From Rhizobium herbae (GTDB lineage: Bacteria; Pseudomonadota; Alphaproteobacteria; Rhizobiales; Rhizobiaceae), in the NCBI RefSeq assembly GCF_019511375.1, contig NZ_JAEUAO010000001.1, forward strand, positions 124,001 to 188,000: 64,000 nt of DNA. The letters are read 5' to 3'. The notes under the pieces were generated by a model. The model was not told the origin of the DNA. It saw only the letters and a list, made by a program, of their open reading frames with translations, and did not search any database. Below, piece by piece: positions 9,629 to 17,437 of the stretch. Both the position numbers and the translations under genes were made by a program. Every line of letters starts with the position of its first letter. The first letter of the stretch is position 1.

Positions 9629-9874
9629 TCAGGCAGCCTTTGCATTGAAGGTGCAGCCATCCGGCACCGTCTCGTCCGCATGAAGCTTGGCATTGTAGCG
9701 GTACAGCGTCGAACAGTAGGAACAAACCTTCTCGTTGTCGTCGCCCATGTCGATATAGATGTGGGGGTGATCAAACGGAACGGAGGCCCCAGTACACATG
9801 AATTCCTTGACGCCGATCTCGATCACCGCGTGGCCGCCGTCGTTCTGAAAGTGAGGGATACCGTGCCCGGCCAT
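9629..9874 (-). CDS. Small zf-CHCC zinc-binding protein
   Basis: An 81-residue protein starting at the ATG at 9874 (MAGHGIPHFQNDGG). C27, H36, C51 and C54 fit the CHCC zinc finger (CTGASVPFDHPHIYIDMG then CSYC). This domain is the bacterial counterpart of the mitochondrial complex I accessory subunit NDUFS6 and is widely conserved in alphaproteobacteria. Whether this copy serves complex I is inference. It is co-oriented with the flavin monooxygenase and divergent from the hydrolase gene. A longer upstream frame lacks conserved sequence and was rejected. Confidence 0.85.
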   Translation of the reverse strand: MAGHGIPHFQNDGGHAVIEIGVKEFMCTGASVPFDHPHIYIDMGDDNEKVCSYCSTLYRYNAKLHADETVPDGCTFNAKAA

Positions 9875-10044
9875 GTCATGCTCCACTTGCGTCGTCTGGA
9901 AGAATAGTCGAATTCGGCGGCACCATAGAAAGCTTTGTGCAAAAAGTGTAGCGGCAAAGATGCCGCGGCCGCGCGTTTTTTGCCGCGCCGGGGTTTTCCC
10001 TATCGGGCCGGTATCATAGGTTCGGCGAAAAACAGGACATTCCC

Positions 10045-10830
10045 ATGGATTTGAATCCCCCGCCTTTTTCGACATTTTCCCATGATGGGCTGAACATCGC
10101 CTATTTCGACGAGGGCGACCCGTCGGGCGATCCGATACTTCTCATTCATGGATTTGCCTCCACCGCCAATGTAAACTGGGTCTACCCGGGTTGGCTGAAG
10201 ACGCTCGGCGATGCCGGATATCGGGTGGTCGCACTCGATAATCGCGGCCATGGCGCCAGCGACAAGCCGCATGATCCGACCGTTTACCACCCAGCGGCAA
10301 TGGCCGGCGACGCGATCGCGCTGCTCGACCATCTCGGCATCGCCGAGGCGCATTTGATGGGTTATTCCATGGGGGCGCGCATTTCCGCCTTTCTGACGCT
10401 CGCCAATCCCCATCGCGTCCGCTCCCTCATTCTCGGCGGGCTCGGGATCGGCATGGTGACCGGGGTCGGAGAATGGGATCCGATCGCAGACGCGCTCACT
10501 GCGCCGTCCCTCGATGTGGTGACCCATGAGCGCGGCCGTATGTTCCGTGCCTTTGCCGACCAGACGAAAAGTGACCGCCATGCACTTGCGGCCTGCATCT
10601 CGACCTCGCGCGACCTCCTATCCATCGAGGAGGTGGGGCGGATCGATGTGCCGGTGCTGGTTGCCGTGGGTACGAAGGACGATATTGCCGGCTCGCCGCA
10701 AGAGCTCGCCACGCTCATGCCGCACGCGCGGGCGCTGGATATTCCCGGCCGGGACCATATGCTGGCAGTCGGCGACCGGGTGTTCAAGAAAGCCGCGCTC
10801 GAATTTCTGGCGAGGGTCGGGCAGGCGTGA
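10045..10830 (+). CDS. Alpha/beta hydrolase
   Basis: A 261-residue alpha/beta-hydrolase-fold enzyme. Visible features are the oxyanion motif LIHGF (33-37), the nucleophile elbow GYSMG (S108), a late acidic residue in VAVGTKDD, and the catalytic histidine in GRDHM close to the C-terminus. An AGGA Shine-Dalgarno lies just before the ATG. The substrate is unknown; it resembles small esterases and haloperoxidase-like hydrolases. It is divergent from the zf-CHCC gene and about 100 bases before cysE. Confidence 0.85.
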   Translation: MDLNPPPFSTFSHDGLNIAYFDEGDPSGDPILLIHGFASTANVNWVYPGWLKTLGDAGYRVVALDNRGHGASDKPHDPTVYHPAAMAGDAIALLDHLGIAEAHLMGYSMGARISAFLTLANPHRVRSLILGGLGIGMVTGVGEWDPIADALTAPSLDVVTHERGRMFRAFADQTKSDRHALAACISTSRDLLSIEEVGRIDVPVLVAVGTKDDIAGSPQELATLMPHARALDIPGRDHMLAVGDRVFKKAALEFLARVGQA

Positions 10831-10932
10831 AGCAGCCGCAGTGTTTTAACGCTCATTTTCGGACAGGCATTTATATCCTGGCCGATTTGGCCTATATCAT
10901 CATCTGACGACGGACTACGAAGGAGAGCGGCG

Positions 10933-11760
10933 ATGGTCGCCAGAACTGACATACGCCCGACCGAGACCGTGAAGATCATGGACCCGATCTGGGATGCCCT
11001 GCAGGAGGAGGCGCGCGCCGCCGCCCAGCAGGATCCCTTGCTTGCGGCGTTTCTCTACTCGACCATCATCAATCAGCGTTCGCTGGAAGATAGCGTCATC
11101 TATCGCATATGCGAGCGGCTCGATCACCCCGACCTGCAGGCCAACCTGCTGCGCCAGACCTTCGCGGAAATGCTGGAAGACTGGCCGGAATGGGGGACGA
11201 TCCTGCGCGTCGATATCCAGGCGGTCTACGACCGCGACCCGGCCTGCACGCGGTTCCTGGAGGCAATCCTCTATTTCAAGGGGTTCCATGCGATCCAGAC
11301 CCATCGGCTGGCGCATTGGCTGCTGAACCGTGGCCGCCGCGATTTTGCCCTCTACCTGCAGAGCCGCTCTTCCTCCGTATTCCAGACCGATATCAATCCG
11401 GCAGCACGCGTCGGCAAGGGCATATTCCTTGATCACGCAACGGGGCTCGTCGTCGGAGAAACCGCGGTGATCGGCGACAATGTCTCCATCCTGCATGGCG
11501 TGACGCTCGGCGGCACCGGCAAAGAGGGCAGCGACCGTCATCCGAAGATCGGCAATGGCGTGCTGATCGGTGCCGGGGCGAAGATTTTGGGTAACATCCA
11601 CATCGGCAATTGCTCACGCGTGGCTGCCGGGTCGGTCGTGCTCAAGGAAGTCCCGCCGAAAACCACGGTGGCCGGCGTCCCGGCGCGGGTCGTGGGCGAG
11701 GCGGGCTGCTCCGAGCCGTCGCGTTCCATGGACCAGTTGCTGGTTTCGTTCGAGATCTGA
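10933..11760 (+). CDS. cysE: Serine O-acetyltransferase
   Basis: A 275-residue enzyme that makes O-acetylserine from serine and acetyl-CoA, the committed step to cysteine. The N-terminal SATase domain (about 10-140) is followed by a left-handed beta-helix with hexapeptide repeats; DHATGLVVGE carries the conserved catalytic His, and the HGVTLGGTGKEG loop is typical of CysE. A strong AAGGAGAG lies before the ATG at 10933. The C-terminus (MDQLLVSFEI) ends in isoleucine, as needed for cysteine synthase binding in CysE proteins. Confidence 0.95.
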   Translation: MVARTDIRPTETVKIMDPIWDALQEEARAAAQQDPLLAAFLYSTIINQRSLEDSVIYRICERLDHPDLQANLLRQTFAEMLEDWPEWGTILRVDIQAVYDRDPACTRFLEAILYFKGFHAIQTHRLAHWLLNRGRRDFALYLQSRSSSVFQTDINPAARVGKGIFLDHATGLVVGETAVIGDNVSILHGVTLGGTGKEGSDRHPKIGNGVLIGAGAKILGNIHIGNCSRVAAGSVVLKEVPPKTTVAGVPARVVGEAGCSEPSRSMDQLLVSFEI

Positions 11761-11861
11761 TTTGCAGCGATTTGTCGGCTGGCGGCCGAGCCAAGGGGTT
11801 TACACCGCTCGAGGCGCCGTGCAAGAAGCGGCGCAAATCAAACCCGCCATGGAGAAAAGAC

Positions 11862-12065
11862 TTGAAGCCCGAAGAAATCAGAAAACTCGAAGCCTATTTC
11901 AAGCGCACTTTCAACCAGTCGATGGTCATCAAGGCGCGTCCGAAGAAGGACGAGTCCGCCGAAGTCTACCTCGGCGATGAGTTTCTGGGCGTTGTCTTCC
12001 GTGATGAGGAAGATGGGGAACTGTCCTACAATTTCTCGATGGCCATTCTCGACATCGACCTCTGA
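11862..12065 (+). CDS. DUF3126 family protein
   Basis: A 67-residue acidic protein most likely starting at the TTG at 11862, preceded by GGAG at 11851 with normal spacing. No ATG in this frame gives a sensible N-terminus. The sequence begins LKPEEIRKLEAYFKRTF and includes AEVYLGDEFLGVVFRDEED, typical of DUF3126, a small conserved alphaproteobacterial family of unknown role. It follows cysE by about 100 bases and ends just before a Rho-independent terminator. Confidence 0.8.
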   Translation: MKPEEIRKLEAYFKRTFNQSMVIKARPKKDESAEVYLGDEFLGVVFRDEEDGELSYNFSMAILDIDL

Positions 12066-12095
12066 ACGCTCGCTCCAGTTGAGTCGATTATTTCT

Positions 12096-12126
12096 AACCC
12101 GGCTCTGATTTCAGGCCGGGTTTTTT
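12096..12126 (+). terminator. Rho-independent terminator after DUF3126
   Basis: The arms AACCCGGC (12096-12103) and GCCGGGTT (12115-12122) are followed by a run of six T. Confidence 0.9.
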
Positions 12127-12215
12127 CATAAATCATATTATTCATTTATTTTTTTGGAAAAAACCGCTCCACTTCCGCCGTTTTTCATCAAGCTGTTGCA
12201 ATGACAGTATTTTAT

Positions 12216-12253
12216 TGCGCTGCACGTATACATTGACTTTATTGTGCAGCGCA
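12216..12253. promoter_or_regulatory. Inverted-repeat operator over the phasin promoter
   Basis: TGCGCTGCAC (12216-12225) and GTGCAGCGCA (12244-12253) are perfect 10-bp inverted repeats with centres 28 bp apart. One lies upstream of the -35, the other between the -35 and -10. PhaR-type phasin repressors of other alphaproteobacteria bind TGC-rich sites at phasin promoters, so a PhaR/AniA operator is the leading inference. Confidence 0.65.
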
Positions 12254-12261
12254 CATAGATT
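12233..12261 (+). promoter_or_regulatory. Candidate phasin promoter
   Basis: TTGACT (12233-12238) and TAGATT (12256-12261) are 17 bases apart, giving a leader of about 30 bases before the phasin ATG. One arm of the inverted repeat fills most of the spacer. Confidence 0.6.
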
Positions 12262-12297
12262 GCAGTTGTCGTGAGCGTCAAAAAGAGGAGCAGCCCG

Positions 12298-12657
12298 ATG
12301 TTCAATTTCGAAGATGCAAACAAGAAAAGCAAAGAAACGATTGACACGTTGTTGAAGAGCTATGCCACGCTGACCAAGGCCTTCCAGGCGATCGCCACCG
12401 AAGCCGCCGACTATTCGAAGAAGAGTTTTGAGGACGGCGTTGCGCACCTTGAAAAGATCACCTCCGTCAAGAGCGTCGACGCTGCTTTCGAACTGCAGAC
12501 CAACTACTTGAAATCGGTCTATGAAAGCTATGTGGCTGAGGCCTCGAAGATCGGCGAAATGTATGCCGACCTCGCCAAGGATGCCTACAAGCCCTACGAA
12601 GCCCCGATAGCCAAGGCGACGGCTGCCGTCAAGTCCACGACCGCTGCCGCAGCGTAA
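12298..12657 (+). CDS. Phasin-family protein
   Basis: A 119-residue, largely helical protein matching the phasin 2 family (EDANKKSKETIDTLLKSYAT, then AIATEAADYSKKSFEDG). Phasins coat polyhydroxyalkanoate granules and control their size and number. The ATG at 12298 is preceded by AGAGGAG with good spacing; an upstream in-frame GTG is less likely. The Ala/Lys-rich tail (AKATAAVKSTTAAAA) resembles other phasin tails. The gene is monocistronic between two terminators and under the inverted-repeat operator. Confidence 0.9.
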   Translation: MFNFEDANKKSKETIDTLLKSYATLTKAFQAIATEAADYSKKSFEDGVAHLEKITSVKSVDAAFELQTNYLKSVYESYVAEASKIGEMYADLAKDAYKPYEAPIAKATAAVKSTTAAAA

Positions 12658-12689
12658 CATAGCGATCCACGCCTCCACATCAGTTCTTG

Positions 12690-12723
12690 AAAAACCGGCT
12701 GCGCGTCGCGCGGCCGGTTTTTT
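12690..12723 (+). terminator. Rho-independent terminator after the phasin gene
   Basis: The arms AAAAACCGGC (12690-12699) and GCCGGTTTTTT (12713-12723) have a GC-rich inner loop and end in T residues. Confidence 0.9.
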
Positions 12724-12911
12724 GTTGCCCGCATCAGGTGGGGCGGCCGGCGGGGCAAGAAAGTTGGTCAATCTTTGGCTCTGTGACGCAAATATGATTG
12801 CAGTGCAGGAGAACAGCCTTAAAATCCGGAAAAGAGCCACTAGATTATGTTTCACGAAAAGGCCGTGAATACCTCCCAAGCATTTGCGGCCGGACAAGGG
12901 AATGAAGTAGA

Positions 12912-13265
12912 ATGATCGCCATGCCGGTCTGGATGCAAAAAGACAGCGACGGGGATGGGGGCAATGCCAACCGCGGCACGTCTGTCATCACTCGGACAAA
13001 GCCGAAGACCAAGAAGCCGAGCCTGTACCGCGTACTGCTTTTGAATGACGACTACACGCCAATGGAATTCGTGATTCACATACTGGAGCGGTTTTTCCAG
13101 AAGGATCGCGAAGCGGCAACACTGATCATGCTGCACGTGCACAACCACGGCGTGGGTGAATGCGGTGTATTCACCTACGAAGTTGCCGAAACCAAAGTGA
13201 CGCAAGTGATGGATTTCGCCCGCCAGCATCAGCATCCGCTGCAATGCGTCATGGAAAAGAAATGA
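12912..13265 (+). CDS. clpS: ATP-dependent Clp protease adaptor ClpS
   Basis: A 117-residue adaptor that delivers N-degron substrates to ClpAP. The core from about residue 38 ([20 protein letters not shown]) has the NDD...TPMEFV substrate-pocket segment, followed by [19 protein letters not shown], which contacts ClpA. The first 36 residues are a polar, flexible tail typical of ClpS. ATGs at 12912 and 12921 are both possible; the first is used. It ends 9 bases before clpA, so the pair is an operon. Confidence 0.95.
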   Translation: MIAMPVWMQKDSDGDGGNANRGTSVITRTKPKTKKPSLYRVLLLNDDYTPMEFVIHILERFFQKDREAATLIMLHVHNHGVGECGVFTYEVAETKVTQVMDFARQHQHPLQCVMEKK

Positions 13266-13274
13266 GGAACTGAC

Positions 13275-15797
13275 GTGCCAACATTTTCGACCAGCCTTGA
13301 AAAGGCGCTGCACCAGGCTCTGACGCTGGCCAATGAGCGCCATCACGAATATGCCACGCTGGAGCATCTGCTGCTGGCGCTGATCGACGATGCCGACGCG
13401 TCGGCGGTCATGGGGGCATGCAATGTCAATCTCGACAGCCTTCGCAAGACCGTCTCAGACTATGTCGACAACGAACTCGGCAATCTGGTTACAGGTTATG
13501 ACGAGGATTCCAAGCCGACGGCGGGCTTTCAACGGGTTATCCAGCGCGCAGTCATCCACGTTCAATCGTCGGGTCGAGAAGAGGTGACGGGGGCAAACGT
13601 TCTTGTTGCCATCTTCGCCGAACGTGAGAGCCATGCCGCCTATTTCCTGCAGGAGCAGGAGATGACCCGTTACGACGCGGTCAATTTCATCTCGCACGGC
13701 ATCGGCAAGCGACCAGGATCGTCGGAGACACGTACCCCCCGCGGCGCCGACGAGCCGGAATCCGAGCAAAAGCCTTCGCGCGAGCAGGACGAAGCCGGAC
13801 CGAAGAAGCAGCAGGATGCGCTGACCGCCTATTGTATTAACCTCAACGAGAAGGCCAAGGGTGGCAAGATCGATCCGCTGATCGGCCGCCACTCGGAGGT
13901 CAATCGCACCATCCAGATCTTGTGCCGCCGTTCGAAGAACAACCCGCTCTACGTCGGCGACCCCGGCGTCGGCAAGACGGCGATTGCCGAAGGCCTCGCC
14001 AAGCGCATTGTCGAGAAGAAGGTGCCCGAAGCGTTGCAGGACGCAACGATCTTCTCTCTCGACATGGGCACGCTGTTGGCTGGAACGCGGTATCGCGGCG
14101 ACTTCGAAGAACGCTTGAAACAGGTCGTCAAGGAACTGGAAGACTATCCGGGTGCTGTCCTGTTCATCGACGAGATTCACACCGTGATCGGCGCCGGGGC
14201 GACCTCGGGCGGCGCCATGGACGCCTCCAACCTGTTGAAGCCGGCTCTGTCCTCCGGGTCGATCCGCTGCATTGGCTCGACCACCTACAAGGAATATCGC
14301 CAGTTCTTCGAGAAGGACCGGGCACTCGTCCGCCGCTTCCAGAAGATCGACGTCAACGAACCGACGATCCCCGATACGATCGAGATCATGAAGGGCCTGA
14401 AGCCCTATTTCGAGGATTATCACAAGCTGAAATACTCGAACGAGGCGATCAAGTCTGCCGTCGAGCTTTCGGCCCGCTACATCAATGACCGCAAGCTGCC
14501 GGACAAGGCAATCGACGTGATCGACGAGACCGGCGCCGCGCAGATGTTGCTGCCGCAGAACAAGCGGCGCAAACTGATTACCGAGAAGGAGATCGAAGCG
14601 ACGATCGCGACAATGGCCCGCATTCCGCCGAAGACCGTTTCCAAGGACGACGAGACCGTGCTCGCCAACCTGGAAAAGGAACTGCGGTCGGTCGTCTACG
14701 GTCAGGATCTGGCGATCGAGGCCCTGGCTTCGGCGATCAAGCTGGCGCGTGCCGGCCTTCGCGAACCGAACAAGCCGATCGGCTCCTATGTCTTCTCCGG
14801 TCCGACAGGTGTCGGCAAGACGGAAGTTGCCAAACAGCTCGCGGTCTCGCTCGGGGTGGAACTCATTCGTTTCGACATGTCGGAATATATGGAGCGCCAT
14901 ACGGTCTCGCGCCTGCTTGGCGCGCCTCCCGGCTATGTCGGCTTCGACCAGGGCGGTCTCTTGACCGATAGCATCGACCAGCATCCGCATTCGGTGTTGC
15001 TGCTCGATGAGATCGAGAAGGCCCATCCGGATCTGTTCAACATCCTGCTGCAGGTCATGGACCATGGCTCGCTGACGGATCACAACGGCAAGAAGATAGA
15101 CTTCCGTAACGTCATCCTGATCATGACGACGAATGCCGGCGCGTCCGACATGGCCAAGGCCGCGATCGGCTTCGGTTCCTCGAAGCGCGAAGGCGACGAC
15201 GTCGAGGCGCTGAACCGGCTGTTCACGCCCGAATTCCGCAACCGTCTCGATGCGGTGATCCCGTTCGGCTCGCTGCCGACGCCCGTCATCCACCAGGTGG
15301 TGCAGAAGTTCGTCATGCAGCTTGAAACGCAGCTTGCCGAGCGCAACGTGACCTTCGACCTGCATCCGGATGCGATCGCCTGGCTCGCCGACAAGGGCTA
15401 CGACGAGAAGATGGGCGCACGGCCGCTGGCGCGCGTCATCCAGGAAAGTGTCAAGAAGCCGCTGGCCGACGAAATCCTCTTCGGCAAGCTGAAGAAGGGC
15501 GGTGTCGTCAAGGTGACCGTCGGTATCAAGGCCGATGGCACCAAGGGTCTGATCCTCGACGCCGTGCCGGAAACGGCGCGGATCAAGCCGAAGGCCGAGG
15601 TCGTCGCGCCGGTACGGAAATCAGCCAAGGCGGCAAAGCCGAAGGAAATGGAAATCGTCGGCGCTGATCCGGAAGGTAACGCCAAGCCGAAGAAGGCTGC
15701 GAAGGCAACTGCCAAGACTGATGAGCCCGGCAGTGCCATTCCCCCGGCAGCGCCCCGCAAGGGACGCACGGTGCCGAAGGTGCCGCGCAAGAAGTAA
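13275..15797 (+). CDS. clpA: ATP-dependent Clp protease ATP-binding subunit ClpA
   Basis: An 840-residue AAA+ unfoldase with a GTG start preceded by GAGGAACTGAC. The double Clp N-domain (1-140) is followed by AAA-1 with Walker A GDPGVGKT (228-235) and Walker B LFIDEIHT, then AAA-2 with Walker A GPTGVGKT near 508-516 and LLLDEIEKAHPD. It feeds unfolded substrates to ClpP. E. coli ClpA has 758 residues; the extra length here is mainly a C-terminal tail of about 75 residues rich in Lys, Ala and Pro beyond the D2 small domain, plus a charged linker near 145-180. Confidence 0.97.
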   Translation: MPTFSTSLEKALHQALTLANERHHEYATLEHLLLALIDDADASAVMGACNVNLDSLRKTVSDYVDNELGNLVTGYDEDSKPTAGFQRVIQRAVIHVQSSGREEVTGANVLVAIFAERESHAAYFLQEQEMTRYDAVNFISHGIGKRPGSSETRTPRGADEPESEQKPSREQDEAGPKKQQDALTAYCINLNEKAKGGKIDPLIGRHSEVNRTIQILCRRSKNNPLYVGDPGVGKTAIAEGLAKRIVEKKVPEALQDATIFSLDMGTLLAGTRYRGDFEERLKQVVKELEDYPGAVLFIDEIHTVIGAGATSGGAMDASNLLKPALSSGSIRCIGSTTYKEYRQFFEKDRALVRRFQKIDVNEPTIPDTIEIMKGLKPYFEDYHKLKYSNEAIKSAVELSARYINDRKLPDKAIDVIDETGAAQMLLPQNKRRKLITEKEIEATIATMARIPPKTVSKDDETVLANLEKELRSVVYGQDLAIEALASAIKLARAGLREPNKPIGSYVFSGPTGVGKTEVAKQLAVSLGVELIRFDMSEYMERHTVSRLLGAPPGYVGFDQGGLLTDSIDQHPHSVLLLDEIEKAHPDLFNILLQVMDHGSLTDHNGKKIDFRNVILIMTTNAGASDMAKAAIGFGSSKREGDDVEALNRLFTPEFRNRLDAVIPFGSLPTPVIHQVVQKFVMQLETQLAERNVTFDLHPDAIAWLADKGYDEKMGARPLARVIQESVKKPLADEILFGKLKKGGVVKVTVGIKADGTKGLILDAVPETARIKPKAEVVAPVRKSAKAAKPKEMEIVGADPEGNAKPKKAAKATAKTDEPGSAIPPAAPRKGRTVPKVPRKK

Positions 15798-15817
15798 GCG
15801 GCTGCAACATACAGACA

Positions 15818-15852
15818 CAGTGCCGGGCGGAATGGTCCGGCACTGTTTTTTT
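15818..15852 (+). terminator. Rho-independent terminator after clpA
   Basis: CAGTGCCGG (15818-15826) pairs with CCGGCACTG (15837-15845), followed by seven T. Confidence 0.92.
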
Positions 15853-15877
15853 GTGGCATGAACCAGCGGATGCTCTG

Positions 15878-16615
15878 ATGAAACATGGCGAGACGGCCGG
15901 CTCTGCGCGGCATTGGTTCCTGGCCGGCATGATGGGCATATTCAGCCTGCCGGCGACCATCCTGATGCTGTCCTTCGTCGGCTTTTGCGCCTTCACCGCG
16001 CAGGCCGGTATCCCGGTAGAGCAGGTGGTATTCATGGTCGGCGCCGTTTGGGCACTGCCCGCCAAGGTCATCCTCGTCAGCTCGATCCTCGGTGGTGCCA
16101 ATGTCCTGACGGCCTTTATCGCGGTGACCCTGTCCTCCATCCGGCTGATGCCGATGGTGGCGGCCCTCGTGCCCGAAATCCGCACGCAGCGGACTCCGAC
16201 CTGGCTGCTGCTGTTACTCTCCCATTTCGTGGCGATCACCGCATGGGTGTTTGCAATGGAGCGGGTGCAATCGGTGCCGCGGGAGCGGCGCATCGTCTTT
16301 TTCGCCGGGTTCGGCATAACGCTCGTGCTGGCCAACATGACACTCGTGGCGGTCGTCTACCAGTTCGTGACTGAGTTTCCGCCGATTGTCGCCGGCTGCC
16401 TGTTCTTCCTGACGCCCGTCTATTTTCTCGCGTCGATCTGGAGTTCGGCGCGTCACCCGGTAATTTACGTGGCGCTCGCTGTCGGCCTCGTCGCCGGTCC
16501 GGTATTCTACTGGGTCGCGCCGGAGTTCGACATCCTGCTGGCCGGCGTCGGCGGCGGAACGGTCGCGTGGCTCGCCGAGCGTAGCTGGCGCCAACGCAAG
16601 GAGGCGCGCGCATGA
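15878..16615 (+). CDS. AzlC-family branched-chain amino acid exporter subunit
   Basis: A 245-residue polytopic membrane protein of the AzlC family, which with AzlD exports branched-chain amino acids (as in BrnFE of Corynebacterium). The conserved N-terminal block HWFLAGMMGIFSLPATILML is followed by about six more hydrophobic segments. The ATG at 15878 is chosen over a TTG at 15851, which lies in the clpA terminator's T-run. The stop overlaps the start of the azlD-like gene by four bases (ATGA), supporting a two-subunit exporter. The actual substrate is not known. Confidence 0.85.
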   Translation: MKHGETAGSARHWFLAGMMGIFSLPATILMLSFVGFCAFTAQAGIPVEQVVFMVGAVWALPAKVILVSSILGGANVLTAFIAVTLSSIRLMPMVAALVPEIRTQRTPTWLLLLLSHFVAITAWVFAMERVQSVPRERRIVFFAGFGITLVLANMTLVAVVYQFVTEFPPIVAGCLFFLTPVYFLASIWSSARHPVIYVALAVGLVAGPVFYWVAPEFDILLAGVGGGTVAWLAERSWRQRKEARA

Positions 16616-16956
16616 CAGTGCTTGAAGGCTGGTGGGCCTATGTCTTTATCGCGATCGCTGGCTGGCTTGCGACGGATATCTGGCGCTGGCTGGGGGTGCT
16701 GGCGGGCAACCGGCTGCGGGAGGATTCGGAAGCTTTGAACTGGGTGAGGGCGGTTGCAACCGCTCTGGTAGCCGCGGTCATCGCCAAGCTCGTTCTCTAC
16801 CCGACCGGGGTGCTGGAACAATCGCCGCTCTGGCTTCGCCTCGGATCTGTTGTCGCGGGCGCGGTGGCCTTTTTTGCCGCGCGCCAGAAGCCCGCGATCG
16901 GTATCGCCACGGCCATCGGTGTCCTGGCCGTGGGCTTGTACGCGCTCGGATTCTGA
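16612..16956 (+). CDS. AzlD-family membrane protein
   Basis: A 114-residue protein with three to four hydrophobic segments (WAYVFIAIAGWLATDIW, then ATALVAAVIAKLVLYPTG, and a C-terminal pair). It fits the small AzlD/BrnE partner of AzlC exporters in size, position and the TD-R-G-R pattern. Translational coupling with the upstream gene through ATGA suggests a stoichiometric complex. It converges with the HIT gene, whose stop is six bases away. Confidence 0.8.
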   Translation: MTVLEGWWAYVFIAIAGWLATDIWRWLGVLAGNRLREDSEALNWVRAVATALVAAVIAKLVLYPTGVLEQSPLWLRLGSVVAGAVAFFAARQKPAIGIATAIGVLAVGLYALGF

Positions 16957-16962
16957 GCAGCC

Positions 16963-17394
16963 TCAGCCGGCAAGCGCCTGCCTGATTTTTTCGGCATTTG
17001 CCGCAAGAACCGACCCGTCTTCCATCTTGCCGGAATGCGACCGCAACGGCACGCCCTCGCGACGGGGAATGACGTGGAAATGCAGGTGGAACACCGATTG
17101 GCCTGCCGGCGCCTCATTGAACTGCATGATCGTCACGCCGTCGGCATCGAACGCTTCCTGCGCCGCAATGGCGATTTTCTGGACAACCGCAATCAACGGG
17201 CCGAGTGTTGCAGGATCGGCGTCGAGAATGTTGCGCGATGCTGCTTTCGGGATGACCAGGACGTGGCCTTCAGCCTGTGGCATGACATCCATGATGGCAA
17301 GCGTGCTGTTGTCTTCATAGACTTTCTGCGCGGGGATCTCGCCGCGCAGGATCCTGGCAAAAATATTGTCGCTTTCGTAGGCGCCGCTGTTCAT
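16963..17394 (-). CDS. HIT-family nucleotide-binding protein
   Basis: A 143-residue histidine-triad protein starting at 17394 (MNSGAYESDN), preceded by GGAAGAGG. The active-site triad is H93, H95 and H97 in VFHLHFHVIPR, preceded by EGHVLVIPK, typical of Hint/HinT-like nucleoside phosphoramidases. These hydrolyse AMP-linked substrates, but the physiological target is usually unknown. It is the last gene of a minus-strand run that begins with ridA. Confidence 0.9.
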   Translation of the reverse strand: MNSGAYESDNIFARILRGEIPAQKVYEDNSTLAIMDVMPQAEGHVLVIPKAASRNILDADPATLGPLIAVVQKIAIAAQEAFDADGVTIMQFNEAPAGQSVFHLHFHVIPRREGVPLRSHSGKMEDGSVLAANAEKIRQALAG

Positions 17395-17437
17395 CTGCCT
17401 CTTCCTTCCACGATGTGTCTTCAAATGGTTGCCGTGA

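Noticed and set aside
13455-15365. A 636-codon open frame antisense to clpA, and similar long antisense frames opposite valS, lpxD/bamA and tsf
   Set aside because: High-GC coding sequence produces long antisense frames. They lack family motifs and ribosome sites, and the sense genes are unambiguous.
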